Of a DNA stretch of 64,000 nucleotides, positions 25,464 through 34,145 are shown one piece after another (the first letter of the stretch is position 1; every line of letters starts with the position of its first letter). The DNA lies in NCBI GenBank assembly GCA_965268555.1, contig OZ254174.1, forward strand, positions 124,001 through 188,000, given 5' to 3'. The notes below the pieces were generated by a model. The model ran no database searches. It saw only the letters and a program-made list of their open reading frames with translations, and was not told the DNA's origin. Source of the stretch: AAA044-D11 sp965268555. Lineage in GTDB: Bacteria > Actinomycetota > Actinomycetes > Nanopelagicales > Nanopelagicaceae. The position numbers were made by a program, and so were the translations under genes.

Positions 25464-26486
25464 TTATCTTTGCTTATCAATGAATAACTGTGCCGCTTTG
25501 ACACGGTCAGGCTTACCAATTCCAAGTTGTGGTATTTCACCTAGCGTTAAGTATTCCTTGGGAACAGCTGCTCTTCCTAAGCTATTCAAAAGTATTGATG
25601 CAATCTCATCACTCGCTAAAGATTTATCCGATATCAAACATAGTTTGGCGCCCCATTGGAGATCAGGAATTGAAGTTGCAAGGAAATTAACTCCTGGAAA
25701 GGCGGTTGAGAGCAAAGATTCGATTGCAGTTAGCGAAACATTTTCACCGCCAGAAATTATTACATCATCAGCTCGGCCCAGTACAAATAACTTTCCATCG
25801 ACGATTTCACCGAGGTCATTCGTTATGAACCAACCGTTATCAAAGCTTTCTTTCCAAAGTTTTTCATTGCCTTCGTATCCAGATGCGAGAATCGGACCTT
25901 TAACTTTAATCAGCCCGGTGCTTGTTAAATCTATACTCACACCAGGAAATGGCAGATGGTCATAGACAAAGCCGCCACAGGTTTCGCTCATTCCATATGT
26001 TGTAACAAGGTTTATTCCACTTTTTAGCGCGCTTTCAAGTAGTGGATTTTGTAATGCGGCGCCACCAACAAGTACAGCTTTACAATTTTTAAGGTGGTTC
26101 AATAAAACGCTATCGCCATTGAGTGCTTTATGTAATTGAGTTGGAACTATTGCCGAATAATCTGCACGGTTATCTTCTCCTACAACTTCAGATTCAAGGA
26201 GGACGGATCTTGCTAATACATTTAATCCGGCAATGTGTTCGGTTGGGAGTAGAAGCGACCAGATATCTCCAGATTTTGCGCCGAGTATCGAATTTGATAA
26301 TTGCGCAGATTTAGCCAATGCGCTTGTAGATATCGCAACCCGTTTTACAACACCCGTGGATCCCGTTGTACTAACTATGAAAGTTGGGGCTAGCTCTGGC
26401 TCGGTTTGGGCAAAGGCAGCAGCAATAGCTTGCACCAGCTGTGGGTTTGACCACTGGAGCCCAATATCAATTACCGAAGTTTTCAT
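25464..26486 (-). CDS. menE: O-succinylbenzoate-CoA ligase MenE
   Basis: A 340-residue adenylate-forming enzyme that activates o-succinylbenzoate with CoA in menaquinone synthesis. The P-loop-like AMP motif STTGSTGVVKRVAIS is near 39-53, TTYGMSETCGG in the middle, and GRADDVIISGGENVS in the C-terminal part. The C-terminal catalytic lysine fits GKPDRVKAAQL. It is somewhat short for acyl-CoA ligases but normal for actinobacterial MenE. It is divergent from menB across 39 bases. Minus-strand TAGCCT lies 9 bases before the ATG. Confidence 0.92.
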   Translation of the reverse strand: MKTSVIDIGLQWSNPQLVQAIAAAFAQTEPELAPTFIVSTTGSTGVVKRVAISTSALAKSAQLSNSILGAKSGDIWSLLLPTEHIAGLNVLARSVLLESEVVGEDNRADYSAIVPTQLHKALNGDSVLLNHLKNCKAVLVGGAALQNPLLESALKSGINLVTTYGMSETCGGFVYDHLPFPGVSIDLTSTGLIKVKGPILASGYEGNEKLWKESFDNGWFITNDLGEIVDGKLFVLGRADDVIISGGENVSLTAIESLLSTAFPGVNFLATSIPDLQWGAKLCLISDKSLASDEIASILLNSLGRAAVPKEYLTLGEIPQLGIGKPDRVKAAQLFIDKQR

Positions 26487-26494
26487 GACAGCCG

Positions 26495-26521
26495 TAGGCT
26501 ATCCATATATTTTGTAGGAGG
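26495..26521. promoter_or_regulatory. Divergent menE/menB promoter with shared TAGGCTA and menB RBS
   Basis: TAGGCT (26495-26500) can serve as -10 toward menB, and the overlapping complement TAGCCT (26496-26501) can serve toward menE. AGGAGG at 26516-26521 is a strong Shine-Dalgarno 4 bases before the menB GTG. menB is thus leadered while menE is nearly leaderless. Confidence 0.45.
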
Positions 26522-26525
26522 AAAT

Positions 26526-27404
26526 GTGAGCAAACCTTTTAAGCGCGAGCCGGGCAGTCGAGCTATTCCAAACTGGAATACCGGCGCTGGCAGTGAAGCC
26601 TTTTCTGATGTTATTTATCAAACCGCTGAAGGCATGGCAAAGATAACAATTAATAGGCCAGAAGTTAGAAATGCGTTTCGCCCACAAACTCTATTTGAAT
26701 TACAAGAAGCGTTCTCACTGGCCCGTGATGATGATTCTGTCGGAGTTATTATCTTTACCGGCGCCGGAAGTGAAGCATTCTGTTCGGGCGGCGATATAAA
26801 TGTTCGCGGTGATGATGGCTACTTAGGAAATGACTCGCTTGCTAAAAAAGGTATCGGCCGATTAAATGTTTTAGATTTACAAATTCAAATCCGTAGATTG
26901 CCAAAACCGGTGGTTGCGATGGTTGCTGGTTGGGCTGTTGGCGGTGGACATGTTTTGCATGTTGTCTGTGATTTAACAATCGCAGCAGATAATGCAAAGT
27001 TTGGTCAGACCGGACCAATGGTCGGTTCATTTGATGGCGGGTATGGTGCTGGATTGTTAGCAGCTCATATTGGTCAGAAGAAAGCTCGCGAGATCTGGTT
27101 CTTATGTCGTCAATATGATTCCACTGAAGCTCTTGAAATGGGACTAGTTAACACGGTCGTTCCAGTATCAGAATTAGAAGCTGAAACTGTTTCTTGGTGC
27201 CGCGAGATGTTAAGACATTCACCTATGGCACTTCGACTTCTCAAGGCTGGCTTAAATGCCGCTGATGATGGCTTGGCTGGAGTTCAACAACTTGCCGGCG
27301 ATGCAACACTGCTCTTCTACATGACAGAAGAAGGCCAAGAAGGTCGCGATGCATTTAAAGAAAATCGTGAACCAAATTTCGATAAGTTCCCAAAGCGTCC
27401 TTAA
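26526..27404 (+). CDS. menB: 1,4-dihydroxy-2-naphthoyl-CoA synthase MenB
   Basis: A 292-residue crotonase-fold enzyme that closes the second ring of the naphthoquinone. The family signature is strong: CSGGDINVRG, oxyanion-hole region VAGWAVGGGHVLH, QTGPMVGSFDGGYG, and the C-terminal FKENREPNFDKFP typical of MenB rather than general enoyl-CoA hydratases. The start is GTG 26526, 4 bases after AGGAGG. It heads the menB-menC-menD operon. Confidence 0.96.
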   Translation: MSKPFKREPGSRAIPNWNTGAGSEAFSDVIYQTAEGMAKITINRPEVRNAFRPQTLFELQEAFSLARDDDSVGVIIFTGAGSEAFCSGGDINVRGDDGYLGNDSLAKKGIGRLNVLDLQIQIRRLPKPVVAMVAGWAVGGGHVLHVVCDLTIAADNAKFGQTGPMVGSFDGGYGAGLLAAHIGQKKAREIWFLCRQYDSTEALEMGLVNTVVPVSELEAETVSWCREMLRHSPMALRLLKAGLNAADDGLAGVQQLAGDATLLFYMTEEGQEGRDAFKENREPNFDKFPKRP

Positions 27405-27409
27405 TACAA

Positions 27410-28399
27410 ATGTGGCAATTAGCTCAGATCTTTAATGATCTAACTGTTGTTGCCATACCTACGCGAACAAACTTTCGTGGCGTTAATGTAAGAGAGGCAG
27501 CGCTATTTCGCGGCCCCGCTGGATGGAGTGAATTCGCGCCCTTCCTTGAGTATGGCGAAAAGGCTTGTGAACCATGGTTGCAGGCGGCACTTGAAGGTGC
27601 ATATAAACCTTGGAATAACTTGGTGCGAAATGAAGTAGCCATCAATGCAACGTTGCCACGTGTTGAGATATCTCGAGTATCCGAGATACTTTCACGATTT
27701 CCTGGGGCAAAAACTGTGAAAATTAAAGTAGATGACTTTGTAAAAGATAGTGAACTTGTAGAGGCTGCTCTTGATTTTAATCCAGATTTTAAGTTGCGCC
27801 TCGATGTAAATGGTGGCTGGAATTTAGAAGAGGCGCTCTTAAATTTGTATAACTACAATCTCCGATTTGGAAATGTATTTGAATACATTGAACAACCAGC
27901 ACTCGCAATCTCTGATCTCAAGGCGTTGAAGAAAGAAATCCCCATGAAGATTGCAATTGATGAAACTATTCGAACTACTTTAGATAGTGGATTTGAAGAT
28001 GCTTCAGAATTTGCAGATATTGCAATAATTAAGTGGGCGCCATCAGGTGGAGCCACAATGGCAAATAAGTTAATTTCTAAGATTGGGCTTCCGGTGGTGA
28101 TTTCGAGTGCGCTTGATACTGGCATCGGAATTTCACATGGCCTTGCACTAGCCGCAAGCCAACCTGAATTGAAATTCGATTGTGGCCTGGCAACACTTTC
28201 ATTACTCGAGGGTGATGTAATTCAATCTGGCTTTGAAATATCTGCTGGCACTATAAAGGTTAAGCGGGTCGAGCCTGATGGCCAGTTATTAACTAAATAC
28301 TTAGCACCACAAGAACGTAAGATTTGGTGGCAAGAACGAATCGAAACTATTTGGAATAACGGATTTGGCGAAAGGTGGCAAAGTGAGCAACGCGACTGA
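27410..28399 (+). CDS. menC: O-succinylbenzoate synthase MenC
   Basis: A 329-residue enolase-superfamily enzyme that dehydrates SHCHC to o-succinylbenzoate. The KxK catalytic motif is TVKIKVDDF, metal ligands lie in RLDVNGGW and FEYIEQP and AIDET, and the second lysine in IIKWAPSGG. The start ATG lies 5 bases after the menB stop. The 3' end overlaps menD by 17 bases. Confidence 0.92.
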   Translation: MWQLAQIFNDLTVVAIPTRTNFRGVNVREAALFRGPAGWSEFAPFLEYGEKACEPWLQAALEGAYKPWNNLVRNEVAINATLPRVEISRVSEILSRFPGAKTVKIKVDDFVKDSELVEAALDFNPDFKLRLDVNGGWNLEEALLNLYNYNLRFGNVFEYIEQPALAISDLKALKKEIPMKIAIDETIRTTLDSGFEDASEFADIAIIKWAPSGGATMANKLISKIGLPVVISSALDTGIGISHGLALAASQPELKFDCGLATLSLLEGDVIQSGFEISAGTIKVKRVEPDGQLLTKYLAPQERKIWWQERIETIWNNGFGERWQSEQRD

Positions 28400-29951
28400 T
28401 TTAGCCCGCCAGATTATTCGTAATTTGATTGAGTCAGGGGTGAGTGATTTTGTACTTTCTCCTGGATCTCGAAATGCACCGCTTGCGATTGCGCTACACG
28501 AAGCTAATGCCAAAGGCATAGTAGAGCTCCACATTAAATTAGATGAAAGAGGAGCAGCGTTTTATGCTCTTGGAATCTCGAAGGCAACAGATAAATATGT
28601 GGCTGTTATCTGCACCAGCGGCACGGCCGCCGCAAACTTTCATCCCGCAATGCTTGAAGCGCGCCATTCATATAACAAATTGATTGCAATTACTGCTGAC
28701 CGACCTGAAAGATTGCGGAAAACTGGAGCGAATCAGACAACAGATCAAGTCGGACTATTTCCAAATATAAATTCATTCGATCTCGTTGGTGGCGGCAAAT
28801 TTGAACTTAGTGGTGGCCCAGTACATTTAAACATTCAATTTGATGAACCGCTCTTGCCAAAAGATAATAATGATTGGCTTGCCGGCTTAAAGATTCATGA
28901 AGCAAAAGCTGAGAAAGTAAATCCCAAATCTTTACAAGTAACTGGAAATGGTGTTCTAGTAATTGGACACGATCTGGGAACACTTTCAAGTGTGGAAGTT
29001 GAAGCCTTCGCAATTAAGTCCGGGCTTCCGATTATTTCTGAAGACCCACTTACATTTCCAACCGCCATTGCACATGCCAGCGCATTTTTGAGTGATGAGC
29101 GAGTGCGTGAATACTTGAAGGCTGATTATGCAATTGTCATAGGCCGTACGACGCTCTCTCGGAGTGTAAACACTTATGTCGCAAGTATCGCTAAGAGTTA
29201 TGTGATTGACCCAAGAATTTCGACTATTGACACTAAACGAACTGCGACACAAGTCTTCTTCGAACTACCAAAATTAGATGTTGAAACGCTAAATCAAAGT
29301 TGGATTTCAGATTGGCAAGAGATTTCTAAGATTACTTCTAAAGAGATAGCCTCTGATGAAAGTTGGTCAGAGCAGGTCGCCGTTAGAACAATTACATCTA
29401 ATCTTCCTGATGATTCATCGCTCTTCGTAGGATCTTCAAGGCCAATCCGAGATATTGAGGCATTTGCTACCCCGCGAAGTGGAATCAAAGTTTTTGCGAA
29501 CCGAGGCTTAGCTGGTATCGATGGAAATTTATCTACAATCTTTGGAATTTCAAATCACTTTGAACGCAGCTTTGCCGTTATCGGTGATTTAACTTTCCTT
29601 CATGATCTAACTGCGCTCTTGCGTCCAGCATCTGCAAATTTAACTATTTTTGTAATCGATAATAATGGTGGCGGAATTTTTTCTACGCTTCCGCAAGCTG
29701 GTGTAGCAGGCTTTGAAGATATCTTCGGAGCCCCACAAAATCAAGATTTGACTAAAGTCATTTCTGCTTTTGGAATTTCTGCTAGCAAAGTTAAGACCGC
29801 TTCGGATCTAAAGCTCGCTATTGCACATGATAAAACTGGTTTGAATTTCGTAATAGTAGAAGTGCCGAACCGTGAAACTATGGCATCAAACTTAGTTCAG
29901 ACTTATTCCCGAATTTCTAAAGCTGTACGCATCGGACTTAACTTAGCCTGA
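28383..29951 (+). CDS. menD: SEPHCHC synthase MenD
   Basis: A 522-residue thiamine diphosphate enzyme that joins isochorismate and 2-oxoglutarate. The start is GTG 28383 (VSNATDLARQIIRNLIESG), chosen because AAAGG lies 7 bases upstream and homologues begin at this point; an in-frame upstream start at 28365 is less likely. FVLSPGSRNAPLA and the ThDP glutamate in KLDERGAAFYALG are visible, and the ThDP-binding region is around FVIDNNGGGIFSTLPQ. The last 49 bases overlap menF on the other strand. Confidence 0.95.
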   Translation: MSNATDLARQIIRNLIESGVSDFVLSPGSRNAPLAIALHEANAKGIVELHIKLDERGAAFYALGISKATDKYVAVICTSGTAAANFHPAMLEARHSYNKLIAITADRPERLRKTGANQTTDQVGLFPNINSFDLVGGGKFELSGGPVHLNIQFDEPLLPKDNNDWLAGLKIHEAKAEKVNPKSLQVTGNGVLVIGHDLGTLSSVEVEAFAIKSGLPIISEDPLTFPTAIAHASAFLSDERVREYLKADYAIVIGRTTLSRSVNTYVASIAKSYVIDPRISTIDTKRTATQVFFELPKLDVETLNQSWISDWQEISKITSKEIASDESWSEQVAVRTITSNLPDDSSLFVGSSRPIRDIEAFATPRSGIKVFANRGLAGIDGNLSTIFGISNHFERSFAVIGDLTFLHDLTALLRPASANLTIFVIDNNGGGIFSTLPQAGVAGFEDIFGAPQNQDLTKVISAFGISASKVKTASDLKLAIAHDKTGLNFVIVEVPNRETMASNLVQTYSRISKAVRIGLNLA

Positions 29952-31135
29952 CTTTCCGCAAGTTCATCTTCAGGGTTAGATCCAGCAACAATTCCACACC
30001 CACTAAATATTCGCATGGTCTTTAAATCATCAGAGAGTTCGCCAGTTCGAAGTGCAATTCCAATTTCACCATCGCCCCTTGCATCTATCCAACCGACTGG
30101 GCCGGCATAGCGACCACGATTCATATCTTCCAATTCATCAATAACTGCATTAGCTGTTGCAGTTGGAGTTCCACAAACTGCAGCAGATGGATGAAGCGAA
30201 GCGATTAAGGAGAAAATGTCTACCGGGGTAGCAGAATCATTCAAGACTCCAGTTACATCAGTTGCGAGGTGCATAACATTTGCTAAGTGCAATACGAATG
30301 GTGATTCTGGAACATTTGTTGATGAACAATAAGGAGAGAGCGCATCGGCTACTGAGCGCACAGCATATTCGTGCTCTTCCAAGTCTTTAGATGATTTCGC
30401 AAGAGAAGCTGCAAGCCCAAGATCTCGCGCTTCATCGCCAGATTTTCGAATAGTTCCAGCAAGAATTCTTGAAGTTACCAATGATTTATTTAGTCGAACT
30501 AAGAGTTCTGGGGTTGCACCAATTAAATTTGAAACCAAGAAGACCCAAGTAGATGGATAATTTTTTGCAAGAAATGCAATGAGATTCCGGGGTTCGATTG
30601 CCTGCGTATTTCTAGCGATCAAGTCTCGAGCTAGAACCACCTTCTCTAATTCACCGTTTTTAATTTTTTGAACTGCTTTTCCAACGCGATTTTTCCACTC
30701 TTCTTCGTCTAGTGCGCCATCTGCAAACTCGATATCACCACCTTGTTTGCTCGCAATGTATTGTGAAATTGCGGGCTGAGTATTGTCACCAATCCAAGTG
30801 ATCCAAGATTTTCCACCCTTTTGGCCAATAATAATTTTGGGAATTACCAGCCTTGATTCTTCAGAAGAATCAAAAGCAAAGGATGCGAAGAGGATTGGCC
30901 CAGTTCCACTTCCATGTACATTGTTCTGGATCTTTAAGGTAGCTAATTGTTCATGCCACCATTTTTTTGCATCAGAAAATCTATTCTTACCTTTAAGGCT
31001 TGTGCTCTTCCATTCACCAAAACCAATCAGACCTTCGCCACCTCGAATCCAGGTAGCACTCAAATCTAAATCTGTAGAAATCAGATCCAGTGGGGGATGG
31101 TCACCGAGAAATTCGGTGGTGATGGTTGTAGGCAC
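29903..31135 (-). CDS. menF: Isochorismate synthase MenF
   Basis: A 410-residue chorismate-utilising enzyme that converts chorismate to isochorismate, the entry to menaquinone. The conserved C-terminal half includes LEKVVLARD, TPELLVRLNKSLVTSRILAGT, HLATDVTGVL, LHPSAAVCGTP and YAGPVGWIDARGDGE. The start is GTG 31135. The C-terminus runs 49 bases into menD on the opposite strand, with both reading frames intact. bioY lies 19 bases upstream on the same strand. Confidence 0.94.
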   Translation of the reverse strand: MPTTITTEFLGDHPPLDLISTDLDLSATWIRGGEGLIGFGEWKSTSLKGKNRFSDAKKWWHEQLATLKIQNNVHGSGTGPILFASFAFDSSEESRLVIPKIIIGQKGGKSWITWIGDNTQPAISQYIASKQGGDIEFADGALDEEEWKNRVGKAVQKIKNGELEKVVLARDLIARNTQAIEPRNLIAFLAKNYPSTWVFLVSNLIGATPELLVRLNKSLVTSRILAGTIRKSGDEARDLGLAASLAKSSKDLEEHEYAVRSVADALSPYCSSTNVPESPFVLHLANVMHLATDVTGVLNDSATPVDIFSLIASLHPSAAVCGTPTATANAVIDELEDMNRGRYAGPVGWIDARGDGEIGIALRTGELSDDLKTMRIFSGCGIVAGSNPEDELAESQAKLSPMRTALEIRE

Positions 31136-31154
31136 TTTTAAGAGTTAGTTATCT

Positions 31155-31739
31155 TTAACGCTTTGCAACTAATCGCCATACGGCTGGAAGCGCGGTACTA
31201 GCAATTGCAATTTTAATAAACTCGGCAAGGATGAAAGGTGTTAAACCTTTTTCAATGGTCCAACTCCAACTTTGACCAGAGTATTGATGAAGCCAGAAAA
31301 GCCCGAAGGTGAAGATGATTACATTTCCAATAATCATTGTTGGAATTACAGTCTTGATTTTTTGATCCCATTTACGTCCAGCAAGAGCGCCCAGAACTAG
31401 GGAAGAAATCAACATTCCAACTAGATATCCACCAGTTGCACCAGCAATCTTCTCGAAGCCATGTGAGCCAGATGCAAAAATTGGTGCACCTGCAATACCC
31501 ATCAATAGGTAGAAAGCGACAGTGCTAAATCCGAGGCTGGCACCATAGGCAGTACCAAGTAACAGCACGCCAAGTGTCTGTCCGGTAAAAGGGACTGGAG
31601 AGCCAGGTATCGGAAAAGAAATTTGTGCCATTGCTGCCAAGAAAATGGTGCCACCTAAAATAAGTGATATCTGTGTGACCGCAGTTGTGCGCGAAATAAA
31701 CGCTGACTTCAAGGTATTAACTTGTGAAATCTCAACCAT
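31155..31739 (-). CDS. bioY: Biotin transporter BioY (ECF S component)
   Basis: A 194-residue membrane protein with about six helices and the BioY signature FPIPGSPVPFTGQTLGVLL, followed by GGYLVGM. It binds and imports biotin, alone or with an ECF energising module, which is not in the window. Minus-strand AAGGAAGAGG just upstream of the ATG is the ribosome binding site, and GATAAT a little further up is a possible -10. It is co-directional with menF and 19 bases from it, but its role is unrelated to menaquinone. Confidence 0.93.
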   Translation of the reverse strand: MVEISQVNTLKSAFISRTTAVTQISLILGGTIFLAAMAQISFPIPGSPVPFTGQTLGVLLLGTAYGASLGFSTVAFYLLMGIAGAPIFASGSHGFEKIAGATGGYLVGMLISSLVLGALAGRKWDQKIKTVIPTMIIGNVIIFTFGLFWLHQYSGQSWSWTIEKGLTPFILAEFIKIAIASTALPAVWRLVAKR

Positions 31740-31813
31740 TTAATCGACCTCTTCCTTAAATTATCCGCATCCTTTAATTTGTGGTCAGAGCCTACTACCG
31801 CGAGAATATACGC

Positions 31814-32506
31814 GTGAGTAGAGCTGATCTAGGCAAAGAGCCCGAAGAGGTTTCGGCGATGTTCGACGGGGTTGCCCGCCGCTATGACTTGCTAAATGAC
31901 TTGCTCAGCCTGGGCCGAACAAAGGCTTGGCGCAAAGTTGCGACCTCGATAATCTCACCGAAACCTGGAATGCGAATTCTAGATATTGCTGCGGGAACCG
32001 GATCATCAAGTCGACCACTTGCAGATGCCGGCGCCGATGTAATTCCATTAGATTTTTCAAATGGAATGTTAGATGCAGGGCGAAAGCGACATCCAGATTT
32101 AGCTTTCACTCAAGGTGATGCGCTCGCACTGTCTTTCAAAGATAACGAATTTGATGTAACAACAATTTCTTTTGGTTTGCGAAATACCTCTGACCCAGTA
32201 AAAGCGTTACGCGAATCGTTGCGAGTTTTAAAACCTGGAGGGCGGATGGTTGTTGTTGAATTTTCACAACCAACCAATAAAATTTTTAGAGTTATTTATC
32301 TGCGATATTTAATGCGCGCACTTCCGCCGATCGCAAGAAAAGTGTCATCAAATCCTGATGCCTATGTTTACTTAGCCGAATCTATTTTGGCCTGGCCAAA
32401 TCAAACTGGGCTAGCCCAGCAAATGACCGAGGCTGGATTCCAAAACGTCCAATGGAAGAATTTAACCTTTGGAATTGTGGCCATTCATACGGGTTTTAAG
32501 CCGTGA
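31814..32506 (+). CDS. menG: Demethylmenaquinone methyltransferase MenG/UbiE
   Basis: A 230-residue SAM-dependent methyltransferase for the last step of menaquinone synthesis. The start GTG 31814 (VSRADLGKEPEEVSAMFDG) matches the conserved actinobacterial N-terminus; the longer in-frame start at 31781 would add non-conserved residues. SAM motif I is ILDIAAGTGSSS, and the UbiE signatures FDGVARRYDLLNDLLSLG and ISFGLRNTSDP are present. GAGAAT at 31802-31807, 6 bases before the GTG, is a weak candidate -10 for a leaderless message. nuoA follows after 85 bases. Confidence 0.94.
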   Translation: MSRADLGKEPEEVSAMFDGVARRYDLLNDLLSLGRTKAWRKVATSIISPKPGMRILDIAAGTGSSSRPLADAGADVIPLDFSNGMLDAGRKRHPDLAFTQGDALALSFKDNEFDVTTISFGLRNTSDPVKALRESLRVLKPGGRMVVVEFSQPTNKIFRVIYLRYLMRALPPIARKVSSNPDAYVYLAESILAWPNQTGLAQQMTEAGFQNVQWKNLTFGIVAIHTGFKP

Positions 32507-32538
32507 TAGATGCCACATGTCCTACATCCCTGCGACTT

Positions 32539-32583
32539 TCACAATTGATAAATTGTGACCTGTAACGCCTAAACGCGTAGACT
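32539..32583 (+). promoter_or_regulatory. nuo operon promoter with 20-base perfect palindrome
   Basis: TCACAATT (32539-32546), GATA, AATTGTGA (32551-32558) is a perfect inverted repeat with 8-base arms. Its right arm overlaps a candidate -35 (TTGTGA 32553-32558). TAGACT (32578-32583) is a good -10, 8 bases before the nuoA GTG, giving an almost leaderless transcript. The palindrome is well placed for a repressor. Its half-sites point the opposite way from the Rex consensus (TTGTGA then TCACAA) and from CRP. No T run follows, so it is not a terminator. Confidence 0.55.
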
Positions 32584-32591
32584 CCCTTCCC

Positions 32592-32951
32592 GTGAACCCA
32601 TACGTACCGATACTGGTTATTGGCGCAATTGGCTTTGGATTCGCCGCATTTTCAATTGTTGCAGCGGCAGTTACCGGACCAAAACGCTACAACCGGGCAA
32701 AAGTTGAAGCGTATGAATGCGGTATTCAGCCATCACCACAAGCAGCAGGTGGCGGACGTTTTCCAGTTAAATATTTCCTAACAGCAATGTTATTTATAGT
32801 TTTTGATATTGAAATAGTTTTCTTATATCCGTGGGCAGTCACATTCGACAAACTCGGACTATTTGGACTTATTGAAATGGCGATCTTTATCGGAACGGTT
32901 TTTGTTGCGTATGCCTATGTCTGGCGTCGTGGCGGATTGGAATGGGATTAA
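32592..32951 (+). CDS. nuoA: NADH-quinone oxidoreductase subunit A
   Basis: A 119-residue membrane subunit of complex I with three helices. The conserved segment KVEAYECGIQP, containing the functionally important cysteine of the ND3 loop, is followed by RFPVKYFLTAMLFIVFDIE. It starts with GTG and is the first gene of the complete nuoA-N operon, read into nuoB after 4 bases. Complex I oxidises NADH, reduces menaquinone (made by the men genes upstream) and pumps protons. Confidence 0.96.
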   Translation: MNPYVPILVIGAIGFGFAAFSIVAAAVTGPKRYNRAKVEAYECGIQPSPQAAGGGRFPVKYFLTAMLFIVFDIEIVFLYPWAVTFDKLGLFGLIEMAIFIGTVFVAYAYVWRRGGLEWD

Positions 32952-32955
32952 AGCC

Positions 32956-33510
32956 ATGGGCCTAGAAGAGAAGTTACCTGCCGGATTTGCGCTAACTAGC
33001 GTTGAAAAACTTGCGGGATACATGCGCAAGAATTCGCTCTGGCCAGCAACATTCGGGCTAGCTTGTTGCGCAATTGAAATGATGGCATTTGGTGGCGGAC
33101 GTTATGACGCAGCTCGTTTTGGAATGGAAGTTTTTCGCGCTTCACCACGGCAAGCAGATTTAATGATTGTTGCGGGCCGAGTATCAAACAAGATGGCTCC
33201 AGTTCTTCGCCAGATTTATGATCAAATGGCTGCGCCAAAATGGGTAATTGCAATGGGTGCATGTGCATCTTCAGGTGGAATGTTTAACAACTACGCAATT
33301 GTTCAAGGCGTTGATCACGTTGTTCCAGTCGATATTTATCTTCCAGGCTGCCCGCCACGTCCAGAGATGTTGATGGATGCAATTTTGAAGTTACACGAAC
33401 ATATTGGAAGCGAAAAACTTGGCGTAAATCGTGAGCAAGTAATTCGTGAAGTCGAAGCAGCAGCACTTGCAGCGAAACCAACTCATCAATTAAAAGGCCT
33501 ACTAACATGA
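32956..33510 (+). CDS. nuoB: NADH-quinone oxidoreductase subunit B
   Basis: A 184-residue peripheral arm subunit that holds the terminal [4Fe-4S] cluster N2, next to the quinone site. Ligands are C37-C38 in GLACCAIEMM, C103 in GACASSGG and C132 in GCPPRPE. The start ATG 32956 lies 4 bases after the nuoA stop; a longer in-frame start inside nuoA (32863) gives a non-conserved extension and is rejected. It overlaps nuoC by 4 bases. Confidence 0.97.
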   Translation: MGLEEKLPAGFALTSVEKLAGYMRKNSLWPATFGLACCAIEMMAFGGGRYDAARFGMEVFRASPRQADLMIVAGRVSNKMAPVLRQIYDQMAAPKWVIAMGACASSGGMFNNYAIVQGVDHVVPVDIYLPGCPPRPEMLMDAILKLHEHIGSEKLGVNREQVIREVEAAALAAKPTHQLKGLLT

Positions 33511-34145
33511 GCGAAACCAACGGAATGTTTGGGGCGAGTGGATCTGGGGATACCTCTGGTTTTGGTGGCCTAGCTCGAAGCGCAGCAAGCTTTGGCTCTA
33601 GCGAGCGTCCTTATGGAAGTTACTTTGATGAAGTCACAGATGAGTTAGAGCGCGCTTATCCAGAATTTAATAGTGCAATCGAAAAAGTTGTAATTGACCG
33701 CGGAGAATTAACGCTTCATGTAAAGCGCGAAAAATTATTTGATACCGCAATGAAATTGCGCGACACCCAATCACTTCGCTTCGAAGTATGTCTTGGTGTT
33801 AGCGGTGTGCATTATCCAGAAGATAAGAGTCGTGAGCTTCACGCTGTTTACCCATTGCTTTCAATGACGCATAACCGTCGGATTCGCTTAGAAGTTAGCG
33901 CTCCTGATTCAGATCCACATATTCCTTCACTTGTTGAAGTTTGGGCTGGAAATAATTGGCACGAACGCGAAACTTGGGACATGTTTGGAATTATTTTTGA
34001 TGGCCACCCAGGCCTAACAAGGATCCTTATGCCAGATGATTGGCCAGGACATCCGCAGCGAAAAGATTATCCACTCGGTGGAATTCCAATTGAATACAAA
34101 GGCGCAACTGTTCCTGCACCATCAGAACGTAGGTCGTATCGATGA
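33507..34145 (+). CDS. nuoC: NADH-quinone oxidoreductase subunit C
   Basis: A 212-residue 30-kDa type subunit of the complex I peripheral arm. The conserved C-terminal block ERETWDMFGIIFDGHPGL and DWPGHPQRKDYPLGG is present. The N-terminal 35 residues are glycine- and serine-rich and variable, probably disordered. It is coupled to nuoB and nuoD by ATGA overlaps. Confidence 0.96.
   Translation: MSETNGMFGASGSGDTSGFGGLARSAASFGSSERPYGSYFDEVTDELERAYPEFNSAIEKVVIDRGELTLHVKREKLFDTAMKLRDTQSLRFEVCLGVSGVHYPEDKSRELHAVYPLLSMTHNRRIRLEVSAPDSDPHIPSLVEVWAGNNWHERETWDMFGIIFDGHPGLTRILMPDDWPGHPQRKDYPLGGIPIEYKGATVPAPSERRSYR

Noticed and set aside
25460..25540. Longer N-terminus for menA from 25540
   Set aside because: It would run into menE and adds residues not seen in the family; ATG 25459 follows the menE stop.
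25384..25965. A 193-codon open frame on the plus strand opposite menE
   Set aside because: Antisense to a conserved MenE coding region, with no recognisable domain.
28365..28382. Longer N-terminus for menD from 28365
   Set aside because: AAAGG lies at 28371-28375, inside that extension, and homologues begin near GTG 28383.
32539..32558. Rex or CRP operator before nuoA
   Set aside because: The half-sites are in the opposite order to both consensus sequences.
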